Below, piece by piece: positions 48,489-61,209 of a stretch of 64,000 nt of DNA. The notes beneath the pieces were generated by a model. The model made no database searches, was not told the DNA's origin, and worked only from the letters and a program-made list of their open reading frames with translations. A program made the position numbers and the translations under genes. The DNA is from Urechis unicinctus (lineage: Eukaryota > Annelida > Polychaeta > Xenopneusta > Urechidae): the NCBI GenBank assembly GCA_034190875.2, contig CM067354.1:7478795-7542794 (forward strand), written 5' to 3'. Position 1 is the stretch's first letter. Every line of letters begins with the position of its first letter.

Positions 48489-49317
48489 CTAATGATGGTG
48501 ACAACAATGTTAACAAAGAAGATCATGAAAACAAATTGAATGCTTCATAAGATTATGATGTTCATTATAATGATGATAATGATGATCTGTATGACGAACA
48601 AGCCGGGAGCCATGTTGATAATTGCTTGCAAAATTCATCATTTGAATAAGACATGATTAAATACATGCGGATGATAATCATCATCGTCATCATCATTATG
48701 TTCATGATGCTGATTACTATTGAGAAGATCATGATCAGTAATGAAAACCTGATGCAATGATGGTAACAATGGTGATGACGATGATGATGATCATCATAAT
48801 GATGATGAACATGGGCAGGGTGTCAATAAGTACGCTCTCAATAAATATCAACTTTTGTCAACAAAAAGCAAATAGTATACAAAAGAGCTTTGGAGCAAAT
48901 AAATCTTCCATACCAGACAGCAGACATGAGATATCAAAACATTTGTTGTCTGATCAAGTGGCTGCTAGGATTCGTGTTTGTACCATGTTAGTTTCAAAGC
49001 TCCTGGACACAAATTGTAAACAAACTACAACTAAATCCTGATTAGCTGATAGAGATGCATTTGATAATATAAAGTAGGCCTTATCAAAGGCTAATTGATA
49101 GATTGATTCTGAGCTAGAACATATACAGGAGAGAAAGTACACCAGCCGAGGGAATATCAGTTAGCCCATAAGGGAAGGTTATGGTATTATTATCATTGTC
49201 AATGTTACATCTGAGTTTCAATGAATGTACACAGCTAAAACTTTCATACAATATGCCATCACTAATGGCATACATCAGTAGCCTCATCACTATATCATGT
49301 TAAAGGTATCTATGTAG

Positions 49318-49743
49318 CTACTGTCAACCCATGACAAAAATGGAAGAGTATGTATGCTGTGTAGAGATTGCTGGAGTCATTATCTCCCTAAAGTATATTC
49401 CAATTCCAACTGGTTGCATAACCTACCATCCTGGTTTCAGACCAATCTGTGTGAACATTCTGACCTTGCAAGTGGCATATTTCTCATACAGACAACAACA
49501 CGGGCAAATGTCAGATTATGATGTTCAAAGGTGAAGGAATTTTTTGTTATCATTTTACAAACACACACATCTGTACAAAGGCTTACAGTCATTATTAACA
49601 ATTTTATTATACTTATTGAAACCTGTATGACAAAAAATCATTTGGGCATGGATAAATCACCATTTATATATTACAGGTGTTACAAGTATACAACATATAG
49701 GCAGTTTGTTCACCGGTGCTGGGGAAATATGGGCAGAAGATAA
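49318..49743 (+). pseudogene. P2X7 C-terminal-like zinc domain exon pair, copy D
   Basis: Exon 49318-49530 (213 nt) and exon 49677-49743 have the same borders as copy A. Reads YCQPMTKMEEYVCCVEIAGV, GCITYHPGFRPICVN and AYFSYRQQHG, then CYKYTTYRQFVHRCWGNMGR and stop. The VPLPACAV tail is again one base out of frame. Confidence 0.65.
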
Positions 49744-50063
49744 GAGTTCCTTTACCAGCCTGTGCTGTTGCAATAATGAATTAAATATGATGCTCAAAAC
49801 TGGTTACAGCCATTTCTTCCTAGCATGTGCCTGCACTGGCGCAGTCAGGGTCAAATATTGGTAATGTGATGGATTGGCTTGGAAAATATATAATGTTGCC
49901 TATGATGGACTCTGCAGAGTCACTTAACTCAAACTGGGCTAAGTTTGGGCGGGTGTAGCCAGGTAGTAGTCACAGTAATTCATGGCAAACTAACCACAGA
50001 ACTAGAACATCCCCTAACAGTTGCAACACGCTTGCATAGAGAGAAAGAATGAATGCAGCTTAC
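49744..50063. other. deletion junction between P2X7-like and BBOX1-like blocks
   Basis: At about 49979 the sequence passes from the part corresponding to 17.90 kb (GTAGTCACAGTAATT) to the part corresponding to 21.50 kb (CATGGCAAACTAACC). The 55-bp minisatellite, the open frame beside it, the SINE-like block and the last three BBOX1-like exons are therefore missing from this cassette (about 3.6 kb). Confidence 0.85.
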
Positions 50064-51624
50064 CCCTGGAGTGTATTCATAGAATGGCAAGTCAGAGTGC
50101 ATTTCCAAGGATGCGTTTGTGTAAGCCAAACTACTCGGTCGAATCTTCGATTTCACGGTGAATAGCGATCTGAAATAGGAATCTTGATGCACCCAGCGAT
50201 TTCAGATGACCTAGCACGTTCTGACTAATACCTCCCTCCATGCAGATCTTCGTCTTCTCTATCATCAATACCAAAGCATTACAAACGACTGATATAATTA
50301 AAAGTATGTTTTTTAGGACTCTTGAAGGCTGTATACACCAATTGTTATCTGCATAACCGGATATGCCATAGGTTCATTGTTCTGGATATTGGGATCGCTA
50401 TGTCAATTCTTGTGATTTGCCTACCCATAGTTTGAACGCTTGAGAAACGATATACGCTGGCCAATTCGCTGAATCTGCCCCTCATCTCTGGGTGCATCCG
50501 TGAGCAGGTAGAGTCCGGTGTTCTCTAAACCCCGCAGCCATTGGAGAAAGGTGCTGTCGTCCGACATGAGCTGAGAACAAAGAGGCGACAGTCACTTCAG
50601 AGCAAAACCTCACGAGTTTATGTTCAGTGCAGAGAGGCAACAGTCACATTGTAGCAAAGCCTCACGAGTTTATATTGAATGCAGAGAGGCAACGGTCACA
50701 TTGGAGCCAAGCCTCACGAGCTTATTGAGTGTAGAGAGGCAACAGTCACATTGGAGTAAAGCCTCACAATTTTATATTGAATGCAGAGAGGCAACAGTCA
50801 CATTGGAGCAAAGCCACACGAGTTTATGTCCAGTGCAGAGAGGCAACAGTCACATTGGAGCAAAGCTTCACAATTTTATATTGAATGCAGAGAGGCAACA
50901 GTCACATTGGAGCAAAGCTACACGAGTTTATGTTCAGTGCAGAGAGGCAACAGTCACATTGGAGCAAGACCTCACGAGTTTATATTGCATAAGGGAGGCA
51001 ACAATTGCATCGAAGACAAGTCACACGAGTTTATGCTGAGCTGCGAAGTGCATCAGTCACATTAAAGCTAAGCAACGCGAATGTATGGTGAGTACGGGGA
51101 GGCAAAAGTCATATTTAGGCAAAGCCTCACGAGTTTATGACTAATAGAACCGTAGCGAGAAAGGCAATTCAAAGATGCAGTCGACACCAAACAAAAGAGG
51201 TAGGATAGTGAACGGAAGGTGCTTTCTCGGTAGATCCAAATATCTAGCATCAGGAAGGTTGCTAACGTCCCTCCGTCAGGGTCACGTGAAAGCAAAGGAT
51301 ATAACGAAAAGATCAAAGTCGTTTGGATGCAACACATCAGATGCATTATGGATACCCGATTAGGAGATGACTGAAGTAGGCTTAGTGATAAAAAGCGAGA
51401 GAATACCTGTTTTCATATCATTTAATAGTTACCTTGTTGAAGTCCATGCGCGGTATGTTTACAGACGGCATGTCGGCCGCTGACCATAAGACTGGTGGCT
51501 GGCTGAACATGGCTCTCCTCGTCGCCTGTGCAGCATCCGAGAAGTCTCTGTCCACCAACCACTGATGCTCATACTGACTCGTGTGCCCGTCGTTCCAAGT
51601 CACATGCAACCTCCCGTCACTCAC
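50064..51624 (-). pseudogene. BBOX1: BBOX1-like dioxygenase copy 2, 3' half deleted
   Basis: Three exons remain and all read correctly: 51433-51624 (64 codons, GRLHVTWNDGHTSQYEHQWL), 50425-50570 (146 nt, DDSTFLQWLRGLENTGLYLL, TDAPRDEGQIQRIGQRISFL) and 50064-50169 (HSDLPFYEYTPG; the iron-ligand motif is HSD instead of HTD, still HxD). The next three exons, with the distal His, the 2OG-binding Arg and the core of the jelly-roll fold, are removed by the deletion at 49979. The product could not be an active oxygenase, but this copy preserves the undamaged form of the first exons. Confidence 0.87.
50579..51138 (+). repeat. 52-bp minisatellite in BBOX1-like intron, copy 2
   Basis: Same unit and position as 22049-22612, with one unit a few bases shorter near 50724. 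Confidence 0.95.
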
Positions 51625-51627
51625 CTA

Positions 51628-53292
51628 TATCAACACAACGCCAACACCACATCAACATCACGTCATCATCACGTCAACAATACCAAAAAATCACGCCAAC
51701 ATCCCATCTACATCACGTCAACACCACATCAACATCACGTCAATACCACCTCCACATCACGTCAACACCACGCCAACACCTCATTAAAATCAAGTCAATA
51801 CCTCATTAACACCACGCCAACACCACGCCAACACCAATTAAACATGACGTCAACACCACGCCTAAACAACATCAGCATCACGTCAACAACACATCAACAC
51901 CACATCAACATCACGTCAACACCCCATCAACATCCCGTCAACACCACGTCAACACTACGACAACACCACGTCAACCTCATGCCAACACCCCATCGACATC
52001 ACGTCAACACCACGCCAACACCACATCAACATCACATCAACAGCACGCCAACACAACATCAGCATCACGTCAACAACACAGCAACAACACATCAACAACA
52101 CGTAAGCATCACCGCCTTACGTCAACACAACGCCAAGACCACAACAACATCACATTAGCACCACGCCAACGCAACAGGAACACCACGCCAACACAACATC
52201 AGTATCACGTCAACAACACATCAACAACACATCAACCTCACGCCAACACCCCATCAACATCACCTCAACACCACACCAACACCATATCAACATCACGTCA
52301 ACAGCACGCCAACACAACATCAGCATCACGTCAACAACACATCAACAACACATCAACAACATGTAAACACCCCATCAACATCACGTCAACACCACGCCAA
52401 AACCACATCAACATCACGTCAACACCACGTCAACACATCAACGACACCTCCACATCACGTCAACACCACGCCAACACCTGATCAAAATCAATTTAATACA
52501 TCATTAACATCACGCCAACACCACGCCAACACCAATTAAACATGACGTCAACACCACGCCTAAACAACATCAGCATCACGTCAACAACACATCAACAACA
52601 CATCAACCTCACGCCAACACCCCATCAACATCCCGTCAACACCACGTCAACACTACGGCAACACCACGTCAACCTCATGCCAACACCCCATCGACATCAC
52701 GTCAACACCACGCCAACACCACATCAACATCACATCAACAGCACGCCAACACAACATCAACATCACGTCATCAACACAGCAACAACACATCAACAACACG
52801 TAAGCATCACCGCATCACGTCAACACCACGCCAAGACCACAACAACATCACATCAGCACCACGCCAACGCAACATGAACACCACGCCAACACAACATCAG
52901 CATCACATCAACAACACATCAACAACACATCAACAACATGTAAACACCCCATCAACATCACGTCAACACCACGCCAACACCACATCAACATCACGACAAC
53001 ACCACGTCAACACATCAACGACACCTCAACATGACGTAAACACCACGCCAACACAACATCACTTTAACACCACGCCAACACCACATCAACATCACCTCAA
53101 CACCACATCAACATCACGTCAACACCACGCCTACACAACATCAACATCACGTTAGCACCACGACAACACAACATCAACATTCCGTCAGAACCACGGCAAC
53201 ACCACCTCCACATCATGTCAACATCACGTCAGTACCACATCAACAACACAGCAACACCATGACATCACCATCTCCACATTACACCAACACCA
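51628..53292 (-). repeat. 11-bp minisatellite abutting BBOX1-like acceptor, copy 2
   Basis: About 1.66 kb of the same CAACAYCACRY variants as 23101-24232, expanded by internal duplication of a block of roughly 500 bp (compare 51840-52160 with 52540-52870). It ends a few bases from the acceptor at 51624. Confidence 0.95.
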
Positions 53293-53299
53293 TGATAGC

Positions 53300-54240
53300 T
53301 ATTATTTCACAATTGATCTCAGTGTGATTCCTTATTGAACTTTGGTATGGTAAGTACACGGTTCAACTGGTAATGGAAGAGTAAACTTCCGACAAAAAAT
53401 TTTTTTTTTTTTCAATCCGCATGGTAGAAAGCTAGAATTTTTTTCTTCTTATTACTTGCGTTGCCTCAACATCTCTGAACTGTTGGTAAATTGTGACACA
53501 CAAGACCAACACTCACTAAAAAATATAAGGAGCCATTCTACAAAGAACGTTCGACTCAGATAGCGCCCATATCTCCGTGGCATTCATCTCGATTGTGTGT
53601 CAACAAAAGGGTAATGCTTTGCAGGGCGAACATTTGCATATTACACTGTTTCCGTTGCTGTTCTAAGGCATGTCCCTGTCCAAAGCTGACCTGTACTAGT
53701 TCCCACAAGGCCTATGTTTATTGTTCTCGTTTATCGCTCTTCTCTTGGAGACTACCAACACCTGGGGTCATATATCACCGTTATGTTAATACAGGCACTT
53801 CAGTTTCGAACGCAAGCTTCTGACCCCCCGGGGGGGAGGGGGTAAAACTTTCTCAGGTGTTGCAATTGCTGTCACTAGGTTAAATAAATAGTGACTCCAG
53901 TTCGTGTCAAAACACACGCATCCAACCCACAAACACCTCTTACAGCTTACAAATAGCATCAATAAAACCCAACACCTACGACCGACCCCACCCGATTATT
54001 TTGCGGGCTGTGTTCGCAGTGGTTGTTGTTTCAGAAGCTACAGTTATCTGTTCACGCCCGCCGCAAATGGGCACATATATACGAACATATAAATACACAC
54101 ATGTATCATATTTCGTTTACTCCTCCCTCTCTCATCCTCTCTCAATCTTTCCTTCTGCATTTTTCAAAATCGCTGCTATAAGCGTCAAACATTATGTAAC
54201 TCCACGCCATTGTTGCCTTATTTCGCTAGCTTTAGAATAG
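53300..54240. repeat. intergenic and dispersed block, copy 4
   Basis: Homologous to 24240-25175. No gene recognised. Confidence 0.8.
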
Positions 54241-54253
54241 ATCGCTTTGATAA

Positions 54254-54472
54254 ATGACATCCGATGTTCTTTCAGCTGTCGGTGGATCCCTTAAATATAT
54301 TGAACAAGGTGACATGCTACGTGAAGATCAAAGAGCAGCTGTAGATGAACCTACAGAGGAATTAGAGGATGTCAATATTTATTATCAGCCGTCGAAATGT
54401 AAATGGACTAATGACATCGTAAGGGAATACAAAAGTGGGTTTTCTCATGAGAAGCAAGCAAATCTTACTTAA
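54254..54472 (+). other. recurrent unidentified open frame (LREDQRAAVDE), copy 4, longest
   Basis: Open from MTSDVLSAVGGSLKYIEQGD through LREDQRAAVDEPTEELEDV to KQANLT and stop. This is the uninterrupted form without the solo LTR. The composition looks coding, but no domain is recognised. Confidence 0.4.
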
Positions 54473-54479
54473 TGAACAG

Positions 54480-55620
54480 AAAACACAAACCATGCTGTTA
54501 TCACCCAGAATGCAATTGATATATTATCCAAAGATACAAGTGATCTATTTATTAAAACCGCACAAAACCTGTAAGGACTGTGAAATGAAAATAATTGAAT
54601 ACTGTAAGACTAAAAATAAGTACAGGTGTGCTAGAAAAGGTCCAGTATCATATATAAGATGCTGGAATATGCATAATCAAACAAAACCACAAAATGATGC
54701 AATAATATTTACCAATATCCAGATAAGGCATGCCAAAATCAACCCAAGTTTCTGATAGTACCATCCCCGCCCAGAGTACTAGCATGCATGCCCATTTTCA
54801 GTGATATATCTCCGTATCAACAATCAGGTGCATTACAGCAAATCATTTATTGTCAAATTATTTATCCAGAACAGTGATCTCTTCAATGTAGACTAAACAC
54901 GCAATATTATCATACAAAAACATCTGAATAAATTTGTTAGCGTTCCACTTGTTCCTCTAAGGTAACCACAATTGTCAGGTACGAAACAAGGCCTTCCCAA
55001 AAAAATTCTTAGCATCGTTTTTCCTTCTTAGGGATAACAATTTTTCAGCTAAGATGGGATAACTAACAGATATCTGATAAGGATAGAGTTGATAAGCACA
55101 ACAAATTCAGTCAACAATTTCTTTATACCGGCAGCCTGTATTGAGTGAAATCATTAGGTCTGATCATTGGGCAGTAAAGGCGGATGCAATCAGGGTTAAT
55201 ATGTGCATATAACCCAGGTGTAATTACCTGTTACTCCAAGGAATAATTGTTGTCGGGATAGTACATAATTGTGAGGCAAGCTATATCAAACTAATGAATG
55301 GTATCTCTGCCCTTCCCCGATTTCAGGGAGGTTGGGAGAAATAACAGGCAACAGTTTAGTCGACAACGAAGACATACAATAATCATATCAAGGTGAATTC
55401 AGAACGTTGGCCATGCCTCATGACCCAGTTGGGTCTATCTTCACTCCATTCGTCATCCTGTAGGACTATACACGAGGATGAAACCTTCGTTATTACAATG
55501 ATATGGAATTCACTAGTAATACAAATTTCTCAAAGTTCTGGAATTGCACAATCGAAATCCGATTAGCTATATTCATGCACGTGTGCAGGAGTATGTTTGC
55601 TACTCATGATATATTGGCTT
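54480..55620. repeat. intergenic array segment preceding GT array E
   Basis: Homologous to 25440-26340 and 13180-14160. No gene recognised. Confidence 0.75.
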
Positions 55621-55720
<100 letters not shown>

Positions 55721-55822
55721 CGTATTTATGTGACGTATTTATGTGGAGTAGTTGTGCGTATACGTTTGAAACTATGTATGCAAGTGAGTAATTAAGCGAT
55801 GATGTAAAATGTTGTTTGCCTC

Positions 55823-55828
55823 TTTATT
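55823..55828 (-). terminator. poly(A) signal AATAAA of copy E
   Basis: Same position relative to the stop as in copy D. Confidence 0.6.
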
Positions 55829-55841
55829 TTATAATGGGTTC

Positions 55842-58162
55842 TTAATGGTCATCAGTAGGGCAGTAGACAGCCGACAGAAACGCGCTAGTTCGTATTGTTG
55901 TCACGTGATCGACCATTGGAACAGGATATCCCACAAAACGGACTTCTCTGAAACTCGCATCTGACAAGCTGCTGAGAACAAAGTTCATATTTAGATTAAT
56001 GGCATGATATTTCTTCTCATTAACGTAGTAGTGGTCGCTGTTAAGGACGATGACAAGCAGCAAGGAACCACCGGGCCTCAGACAGGAGGCAATCTTATCC
56101 AATTTCTGCCGGTAATCATCGAAGTCTTGGCAAACTGACGTCAGAGCAAGAATGGCAGTAACACAGTCCATTGGATAGAGAAGTTCAATGCCCGGGGAGT
56201 CGTCGTGGAGATCCAGTCGCTTAACCTGTTTGATAGTGCTCCTTACTCTGCACGCCACTTCCTCTGCTGTGATGCTGAATACAATATCTCACATGTTATA
56301 TTTAGTCACAGATGTACTGACTCACTCTTAAAGTGGTCAATAAACTGTATAAAGTATCATAATTAAGCTACTTGAGTACTGCAGCATCGAAACCATTGTT
56401 CTGTTTAAGTTCTGCTTAAGTATCCCGTTACTGATGATTAATCATTAACAGCAGTAGTTAATCCTACTTACCTCCCGCCTTCCTTTTGCGCCACGAAAGC
56501 GAAGAACTGCGACCAATCATGAGCATCTGGGTGTCTTTCTAGCCATTTCTTTATCTCCGCCAAGCTGTGTTCATTGATGTCAACCATGATAATGTCGTCA
56601 AATATCTTACTGCCGCTCATGATACCGTGGATATTAGGTCCCGAGCAGAGGTCCAGTAACCTACTTCCTCTATGTCGTCCTGAAAGATTATATTGCTAAT
56701 AAATACAAGGTATTTCTACGCGCAAAAAGAACACGAAGAAACTAATTGATCCTTGCAGTTGTGTGATTTGATCATTGAAACGGCAAATCATACAGAGAGA
56801 GAAAGAGAGAGATAAAGTTTATTTTATCTTCATTCAATATGTATACATAATGTTTAATTATGGTAAATAAGTGATGAAGATGATGGGAGCGGAAATCGTG
56901 GACTTCATGAGTCTTCATGAAACATTACAATTACAATACCAATAAATTATATTTAACATGATAACATGGGCAAGCATATATTTGTTACATAACATTCAAT
57001 TGTTCAATTGGAGTAATACTCTTTTCAAAGATAATCGCCTTTACATTTTGTTTGAAGAACGATATCGATTTGGCACAACAGTATAGACTATAGGGTCTTC
57101 TTGCGAATCTGTGTCCAACATTGTTGTACATAATACAATTGGATATGTCTTGTATGATAAGCATGGACATTTGATTGAAAGGTGAACTTGTCATTGAATA
57201 TATTGGCAACATTTCATGAGTGAATTCCTATATGAAGAGAAACAGGTTATATATATACAATTCATATACATTCGACATGTTAGCTTCTTTGAATAAATCG
57301 TGGGTAAGATCTCTAAAACCTGCATAAAATAAGAACTGCTTCATCTGTTATGTTATGATATTCCAGCGAGGACGATTATAATTATCGGCATGTCCATGCT
57401 ACGACGAAAAGATAATGGATCGATAACCGACAAGGTCCAAAATGGTTATATTCTAAAAAGATGTGATACAGCAATCATTTTCCCACTTAACTTCAAACGC
57501 TGTAACTGGCTGATTCACAACTGACGTTGTTCTGGGAGACGTCTTAGACAGCATGCACCTCGACTGTTGTTGCTGTTGTTATTTCAATGATTGCTGCTTG
57601 GCATCCCAGGCCGGGTACGGCGTTCACCTCGAGTGAGGGTGGACTACCCCTACATAGTACAGGTATTATCCTTTCTTTTACAACCCGAATATTCTAATAT
57701 TGTACCTGATGCGAATTCATCATGCAGCCACTTCATCAGTCTCGCAAAGTAGTAACGGCCCAGAGTAATCCCTCCTGACACGAGACTATCCGGCATACCT
57801 GGGGATTCCTCAAACAAGGTACTGATCGCCAAATACTCCCGCGAAAACTCCGTTGAAGAGAAACTGGACAATACAAAGATCATATAGTAGTTGGATAAGC
57901 TTTCTTAGCTTATTCGATTGGACAATTGATTGATCTCCCCTATTCCCTAGATATATCGTTCAATAAATTAAGAAGAGTCTTTAAATAATTATTTTCTGTC
58001 TCTGTGTCAGACGTTCATTGATATCACCAACTATGAATTGAACAGTAGCGCCCAATAGAATAACAGGGAATGTAGGGATTACCTTTCTCTATGGCCGGAA
58101 ATCAGATCACCATCCTTGCCATGTTGCTTATCCTCGCTGGTAAGTGAACTCTGAGAATCCAT
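55842..58162 (-). CDS. NNMT/PNMT-like SAM methyltransferase, copy E (intact)
   Basis: Exon 0 58083-58162 (80 nt, ATG, MDSQSSLTSEDKQHGKDGDL), exon 1 57706-57863 (158 nt, SREYLAISTLFEESPGMPD, GRYYFARLMKWLHDEFAS), exon 2 56472-56679 (208 nt, LDLCSGPNIHGIMSGSKIFD, MVDINEHSLAEIKKWLERH) and exon 3 55842-56274 (433 nt, SCLRPGGSLLLV, NEKKYHAINLNMNFVLSSLS). All borders are GT-AG and the phases agree, giving 879 nt and 292 residues, the same structure as copy D. The family transfers a methyl group from SAM to nitrogen in small amines or pyridines. The region equivalent to the catalytic acid of mammalian NNMT (around VLNSDHYY) is not obviously conserved, so substrate and even activity need testing. Confidence 0.86.
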
Positions 58163-58783
58163 CGTATAAGATTGGCGGAATTGCTTATCAACTAAAAATG
58201 TGTTAAATCCTGATGTAATTACAAACAACGTCTGCTTCCATTGCTGGAGTGGAAAAAACAATCCTGAGTAGGTCACTTTATTTTCCGTATCTCACTAGTT
58301 ATCCGTGCCTCACTAGCTAGAACTATTATTTGTTCCGTTCGCTGGAATTCTGAATCAGCCCGTCTTGGTCGCCTCTCTAAGTCAGTCTGCTTTATTTGTA
58401 TCCACGTGAGCCATTAAGAATACCACAGGAAGCTTCCTATTGTCTGTCACTCTGAAATGGATGTTAAAGTTCAACCACATGACATTGTGGGCGGTACTTG
58501 ATCATACAATCTCAACAATGGCAAGCCATTTTTTATAGAGATGTATTCTGAGAATGCGCACTTAGAACATTTCAATGTATGCCTTGCCAATTGTATAACG
58601 CGTATAAAAGAAAGATTTTATACACATGTCTATATAATGACGTAGGATAGGAGTCAGCTATATTTCGCCTGTAGCTGGCGTACAACATGATAGTGTGTAC
58701 ATTATCTTATCCGCTCGGGGACTTTTCTCTATAATGTAAATAAAGTGCCGCTTGCTAGTCCACTACGGTGTCTCAAAGTGCGA

Positions 58784-58844
<61 letters not shown>

Positions 58845-58867
58845 CGACGACGATGATGATGATGATG
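58784..58867 (+). repeat. TGA trinucleotide array E
   Basis: TGA run with a GACGACGA interruption, after the shared flank. A poly-Asp open frame here is a repeat artefact. Confidence 0.95.
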
Positions 58868-59557
58868 CTAATGATGGTGACAACAATGTTGACAAAGAAG
58901 ATCATGAAAATAAATTGAATGTTTCAAAAGATTATGATGTTCATTATAATGATGATAATGATGATCTGTATGACGAACATGCCGGGGGCCATGTTGATAA
59001 TGCTCGCGAAATTCATCAATTTGAATAAATATCAACTTTTGTCAACAAAAAGCAAATAGTATGCAAAAGAGCTTTGCAGCAAATAATTTTTCCATACCAG
59101 ACATCAGACATGAGATTTCAAAACATTTGTTGTCTGATCAAGTGGCTGCTAAGATTCGTGTTTGTACCATGTTAGTTTCAAAGCTGCTGGACACAAATTT
59201 TAAACAAACTACAACTAAATCCTGATTAGCTGATAGAGATGCATTTGATGATATAAAGTAGGCCTTATCAAAGGCTAATTGATAGATTGATTCTGAGCTA
59301 GAACATACACAAGAGAGAAAGTACACCAGTTGAGGGAATATCAGTTAGCCCATAAGGGAAGACATAAATGAAGGCATAACTTGACTTGAGAAAATCAAGG
59401 TTATGGTATTATTATTGTCAATGTTATGGTATTATTATTGTCAATCTGAGTTTCAATGAATGTACACAGCTAAAACTTATTGGTCATACAATATGCCATC
59501 ACTAATGACATACATCAATATCCTCATCACTACATCATGTTAAAGGTATCTATGTAG

Positions 59558-59770
59558 CTACTGTCAACCCATGACAAAAATGGAAGAGTATGTATGCTCT
59601 GTAGAGATTGCTGGAGTCATTACCTCCCTAAAATATATTCCAATTCCAACTGGTTGCATAACCTACCATCCTGGTTTCAGACCAATCTGTGTGAACATTC
59701 TGACCTTGCAAGTGGCATATTTCTCATACAGACAACAACACGGGCAAATGTCAGATTATGATGTTCAAAG
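59558..59770 (+). pseudogene. P2X7-like domain first exon, copy E, second exon deleted
   Basis: 213-nt exon with the same borders as copies A and D, but the CC pair reads CS (MEEYVCSVEIAGV), removing one zinc-ligand candidate. The second exon is missing: at about 59869 the sequence jumps from ACCTGTATG to AGCCAGGTAGTAG, which corresponds to 17.88 kb. Confidence 0.65.
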
Positions 59771-60254
59771 GTGAAGGAATTTTTTGTTATCATTTTACTA
59801 ACACACACATCTGTACAAAGGCTTACAGTCTTTATTAACAATTATATTATACTTATTGAAACCTGTATGTAGCCAGGTAGTAGTCACAGTAATTTAACCT
59901 CTTATATCATCCGTGTTTGTCGGAATCTTATATGTCTAAACGGTAGTAGGAAATCAGATATCCCACGTCCGCCAGAGACCAAGGTACCTTAATTACCAAA
60001 GTGGTTGTGTGACCGATCACGAGACTCCGCACCTTGTCCATCTTTTTCATTGTGAAAATTGAACGGATTCCCCTATATTAGCTCAAAATATCAAACAGGT
60101 AAAGACCTATTCGTTTCGGCAGACACTGTCAAAGACGTCAGCCGAAATTCGTTACAGTGCCTCGTCATCGACTGGTTACTCACATTGTTTTCCCTCCTTA
60201 AAAGCTCGCAATTGTCAATGCTTGTGGTCATCTGCGTAAGCACAAGAGTACTAG

Positions 60255-60590
60255 TCACGGGAGGGGTCTGTCCTGATTCATCTGCCGTGGTACACGTTAG
60301 GTGCACAAGTCACGGGAGGGGTCTGTCCTGATTCATCTGCCGTGGTACACGTTAGGTGCACAAGTCACGGGAGGGGTCTGTCCTGATTTATCTGCCGTGG
60401 TACACGTTCGGTGCACAAGTCACGGGAGGGGTCTGTCCTGATTTATCTGCCGTGGTACACGTTCGGTGCACAAGTCACGGGAGGGGTCTGTCCTGATTTA
60501 TCTGCCGTGGTACACGGTAGGTGCACAAGTCACGGGAGGGGTCTGATTCATCTGTTGTGTTACTCGTTAGGAGTACAAGTCATCGAAGGT
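60255..60590 (+). repeat. 55-bp minisatellite, six units
   Basis: Unit starts at 60255, 60310, 60365, 60420, 60475 and 60530; the last is degenerate. One unit fewer than at 18263. Confidence 0.95.
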
Positions 60591-60920
60591 CTCGGTCCCG
60601 CATAATCTGTCATGGTACACCTCAAACACATCAACACTTCTCTCATCCCAGTCACAGTTAGCCTGTTGATTCATCTTCGGAATTGCAAACATGTGCATCT
60701 TCATGGGTGGATCTTCGCCATTTTTCATATCCCTGCTGGGGGTGCGACTGCAGTCGGATGCCACGTCTCGTTTGTCAGCATCATCCCTAACACCCTTTAC
60801 TCTGGAATACTTGTAATCTCTGCTATCTCCGTGTAATTCGTCACCACCAGGTGGCAGTGGAAACTCATGGATGCTGGGTCTCCTGCGAAGCGTGTCATTA
60901 AGGTAAGGTACGTAAAGGGT
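60567..60920 (-). CDS. unidentified open frame, likely 3' exon, second copy
   Basis: Duplicate of 18630-18983 with the frame kept open. One Arg codon near the N-terminal side (RRRPSIHEF region) differs. Otherwise the same features apply; no family recognised. Confidence 0.4.
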   Translation of the reverse strand, partial: TLYVPYLNDTLRRRPSIHEFPLPPGGDELHGDSRDYKYSRVKGVRDDADKRDVASDCSRTPSRDMKNGEDPPMKMHMFAIPKMNQQANCDWDERSVDVFEVYHDRLCGTETFDDLYS

Positions 60921-60929
60921 TTAACGGCA

Positions 60930-61205
60930 TACACTCATGTGTAATATGGTGCCAAGAAATATTAATAGATAAGATTGAAACGATTATCTTAGGGCAAGTC
61001 GCCTCTCGTCTAGGTGAAATCCAGCTATAGTGGTGTGTTGCAGATATGGCCCTCTTAAGGACCTCTCCACTCAACCATCAGGATCCCATTGTCCACCGAC
61101 CCGAGTCGCAACCCACGGCCCCCCATTAGTCTCCTCTTACGACATACAAGAGGATACAATGGGCCTATTCTACCCCCGAACCCACAAGGGGGACGAGGGT
61201 TGTCA
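60930..61205 (-). repeat. SINE-like dispersed repeat, second copy
   Basis: As 18985-19316 but with deletions around 61000 and 61113. Confidence 0.35.
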
Positions 61206-61209
61206 TCAC

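Noticed and set aside
58768-59028. Poly-Asp, poly-Met and poly-Ile frames over the TGA arrays
   Set aside because: Trinucleotide repeat translated; the frame is not conserved between the five arrays.
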